Source of the DNA: Acidobacteriota bacterium
GTDB lineage: Bacteria > Acidobacteriota > Holophagae > Thermotomaculales > Thermotomaculaceae
Length of the DNA stretch: 6,902 nucleotides
Reading direction: 5' to 3'
Assembly: GCA_003650445.1 (NCBI GenBank)
Contig: QMQE01000137.1
Location: 1-6,902 of the forward strand
In this document: positions 6,256 through 6,902 of the stretch, piece after piece
Numbering within the stretch: position 1 is the stretch's first letter
How the letters are laid out: each line of letters starts with the position of its first letter
The notes under the pieces: generated by a model
The model's input: the letters and a program-made list of their open reading frames with translations, nothing else
Told to the model about the DNA's origin: nothing
Database searches by the model: none
Position numbers and translations under genes: made by a program

Positions 6256-6683
6256 AACAATTTTTTAATGTTGATTTCGCAGCCGACACAATTTTTCTCA
6301 AGCTGGCAACAGACGTTACGATTTCTATGTGCCGGCTGGCGGGATTCAACGACACCACAGCCAAGGATATCTCCCTGGCAGTGGACGAAGCGGTAACCAA
6401 CACCATCAAGCACGCCTATCATTTTGACAAGACAAAGCGGATTACCCTTCAATTTACCATCACCGAAGCCGAACTCACCATTGATATTCGCCACAACGGC
6501 ATCCCGATTTCCGATACCGAAATTCATCTTCCGGACATGGAAGAATACATGAAGCAGTATCGGAAAGGAGGACTCGGCATCGTTTTGATGACGCGTATTA
6601 TGGACAGTGTCGCCTACGGCAGTGTCGGAGACATCCACTACTGCCGCCTGGTCATGAAACGGGGCCAGCGCCATGCCAACTGA
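6252..6683 (+). CDS. RsbW-like ATP-binding protein (anti-sigma factor / serine kinase family)
   Basis: This 143-residue GHKL-type ATPase domain is of the RsbW/SpoIIAB class, which phosphorylates a STAS antagonist and sequesters a sigma factor or other target. The N-box is clear: SLAVDEAVTNTIKHAY with Glu46 and Asn50. The ATP-lid glycine motif is GGLGIVLM at 106-113, followed by TRIMDSVAYG. The G1 box is unusual: the expected D-x-G-x-(G/P) reads H81-N-G83-I-P85, so the Asp that normally contacts the adenine is His. ATP binding may be altered, or this may be a subfamily with a different G1 box. There is no strong Shine-Dalgarno; the 4-nt overlap with the STAS gene indicates coupled translation. 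It overlaps the following gene by 11 nt. The target is unknown and no sigma gene is visible. Confidence 0.9.
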   Translation: MKQFFNVDFAADTIFLKLATDVTISMCRLAGFNDTTAKDISLAVDEAVTNTIKHAYHFDKTKRITLQFTITEAELTIDIRHNGIPISDTEIHLPDMEEYMKQYRKGGLGIVLMTRIMDSVAYGSVGDIHYCRLVMKRGQRHAN

Positions 6684-6902
6684 CAGAACGAGGCTGATTG
6701 AGTGCTCATCCTTCCTTGAATTCGCAGCAAATGCCAATCAGATCCAGACCCGTCGGGAAATCTGTGACCACCTGCTCCTGACAGTCATGGGGCGCTTCGC
6801 CATTCCCAGGGGGCAGGTTGCCCTCTCAGATGGCAGCCAATACGGCCGGGGCAGCGACGGCAATGGCGATTTTTCCTCCCGCTTTCCCCTGACCTTCGCC
6901 GG
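6673..6902 (+). CDS. N-terminal part of a probable sensor protein, GAF-like; possibly the partner phosphatase (truncated by window edge)
   Basis: The frame from ATG 6673 stays open for 76 codons to the right edge. The start overlaps the RsbW-like gene by 11 nt. The visible protein begins MPTDRTRLIECSSFLEFAAN, then ICDHLLLTVMGRFAIPRGQVALSDGSQYGRG. The pattern LLLTxMGRFxIxRGxVxLxDG, followed by a charged linker and FPLTF, resembles the first helix and strands of GAF-type sensor domains of regulatory proteins. In many partner-switching loci the third gene is a PP2C (RsbU/SpoIIE-type) phosphatase with an N-terminal sensor domain. Position suggests that here, but the catalytic part is outside the window. 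It could instead be a cyclase, kinase or response regulator. That it is coding is well supported; the function is a guess. Confidence 0.6.
   Translation, partial: MPTDRTRLIECSSFLEFAANANQIQTRREICDHLLLTVMGRFAIPRGQVALSDGSQYGRGSDGNGDFSSRFPLTFA

Noticed and set aside
6192..6737. A 181-codon minus-strand open frame
   Set aside because: It is antisense to the RsbW-like gene, has no recognisable domain, and crosses three coupled gene junctions of the plus-strand operon.

Overview
The window looks like a chromosomal segment of a Gram-negative bacterium outside the best-studied groups. An Oar-type TonB-dependent receptor implies an outer membrane, while the RsbV/RsbW-type partner-switching genes and the interspersed intergenic repeats fit Acidobacteriota/Aminicenantia-like lineages. 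That taxonomic guess is weak. Base composition looks near balanced by eye, and I see no phage, transposase, tRNA, rRNA or CRISPR signal.

Left part, minus strand (1-3104). A TetR-family regulator (3022-2369) is followed 16 nt later by a large TonB-dependent receptor with a carboxypeptidase-regulatory-like N-terminal domain. The receptor starts at 2352, is open for 784 codons, and runs off the left edge. Upstream is a clear sigma-70-like promoter (-35 at 3099-3104, -10 at 3075-3080). A near-perfect 22-bp palindrome (3043-3064) lies just downstream of it, as expected for an autoregulated TetR operon controlling the transporter.

Middle (3105-3479). This gene-free stretch is dominated by two tandem copies of a composite repeat (3161-3349 and 3363-3477). 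The first copy carries about 68 extra bases. The second copy contains a hairpin plus T-run that could be the intrinsic terminator of the next gene.

Minus-strand gene 3480-4268. This is a membrane CDP-alcohol phosphatidyltransferase with an intact catalytic signature. It diverges from the right-hand cluster across a 79-bp intergenic region that contains a perfect TATAAT for the plus strand.

Right part, plus strand (4348 to the end). Five tightly packed genes probably form one operon: a corrinoid adenosyltransferase (cobO type), a DGQHR-domain (DndB-like) protein, an RsbV-like STAS antagonist, an RsbW-like ATPase/kinase, and the start of a protein whose visible part resembles a GAF-type sensor N-terminus. 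Gene junctions are 4-nt overlap, 46-nt gap, 4-nt overlap and 11-nt overlap. The last three look like a partner-switching module. The coupling of a corrinoid adenosyltransferase to a DGQHR-domain protein, ahead of that module, is the most unexpected arrangement here.
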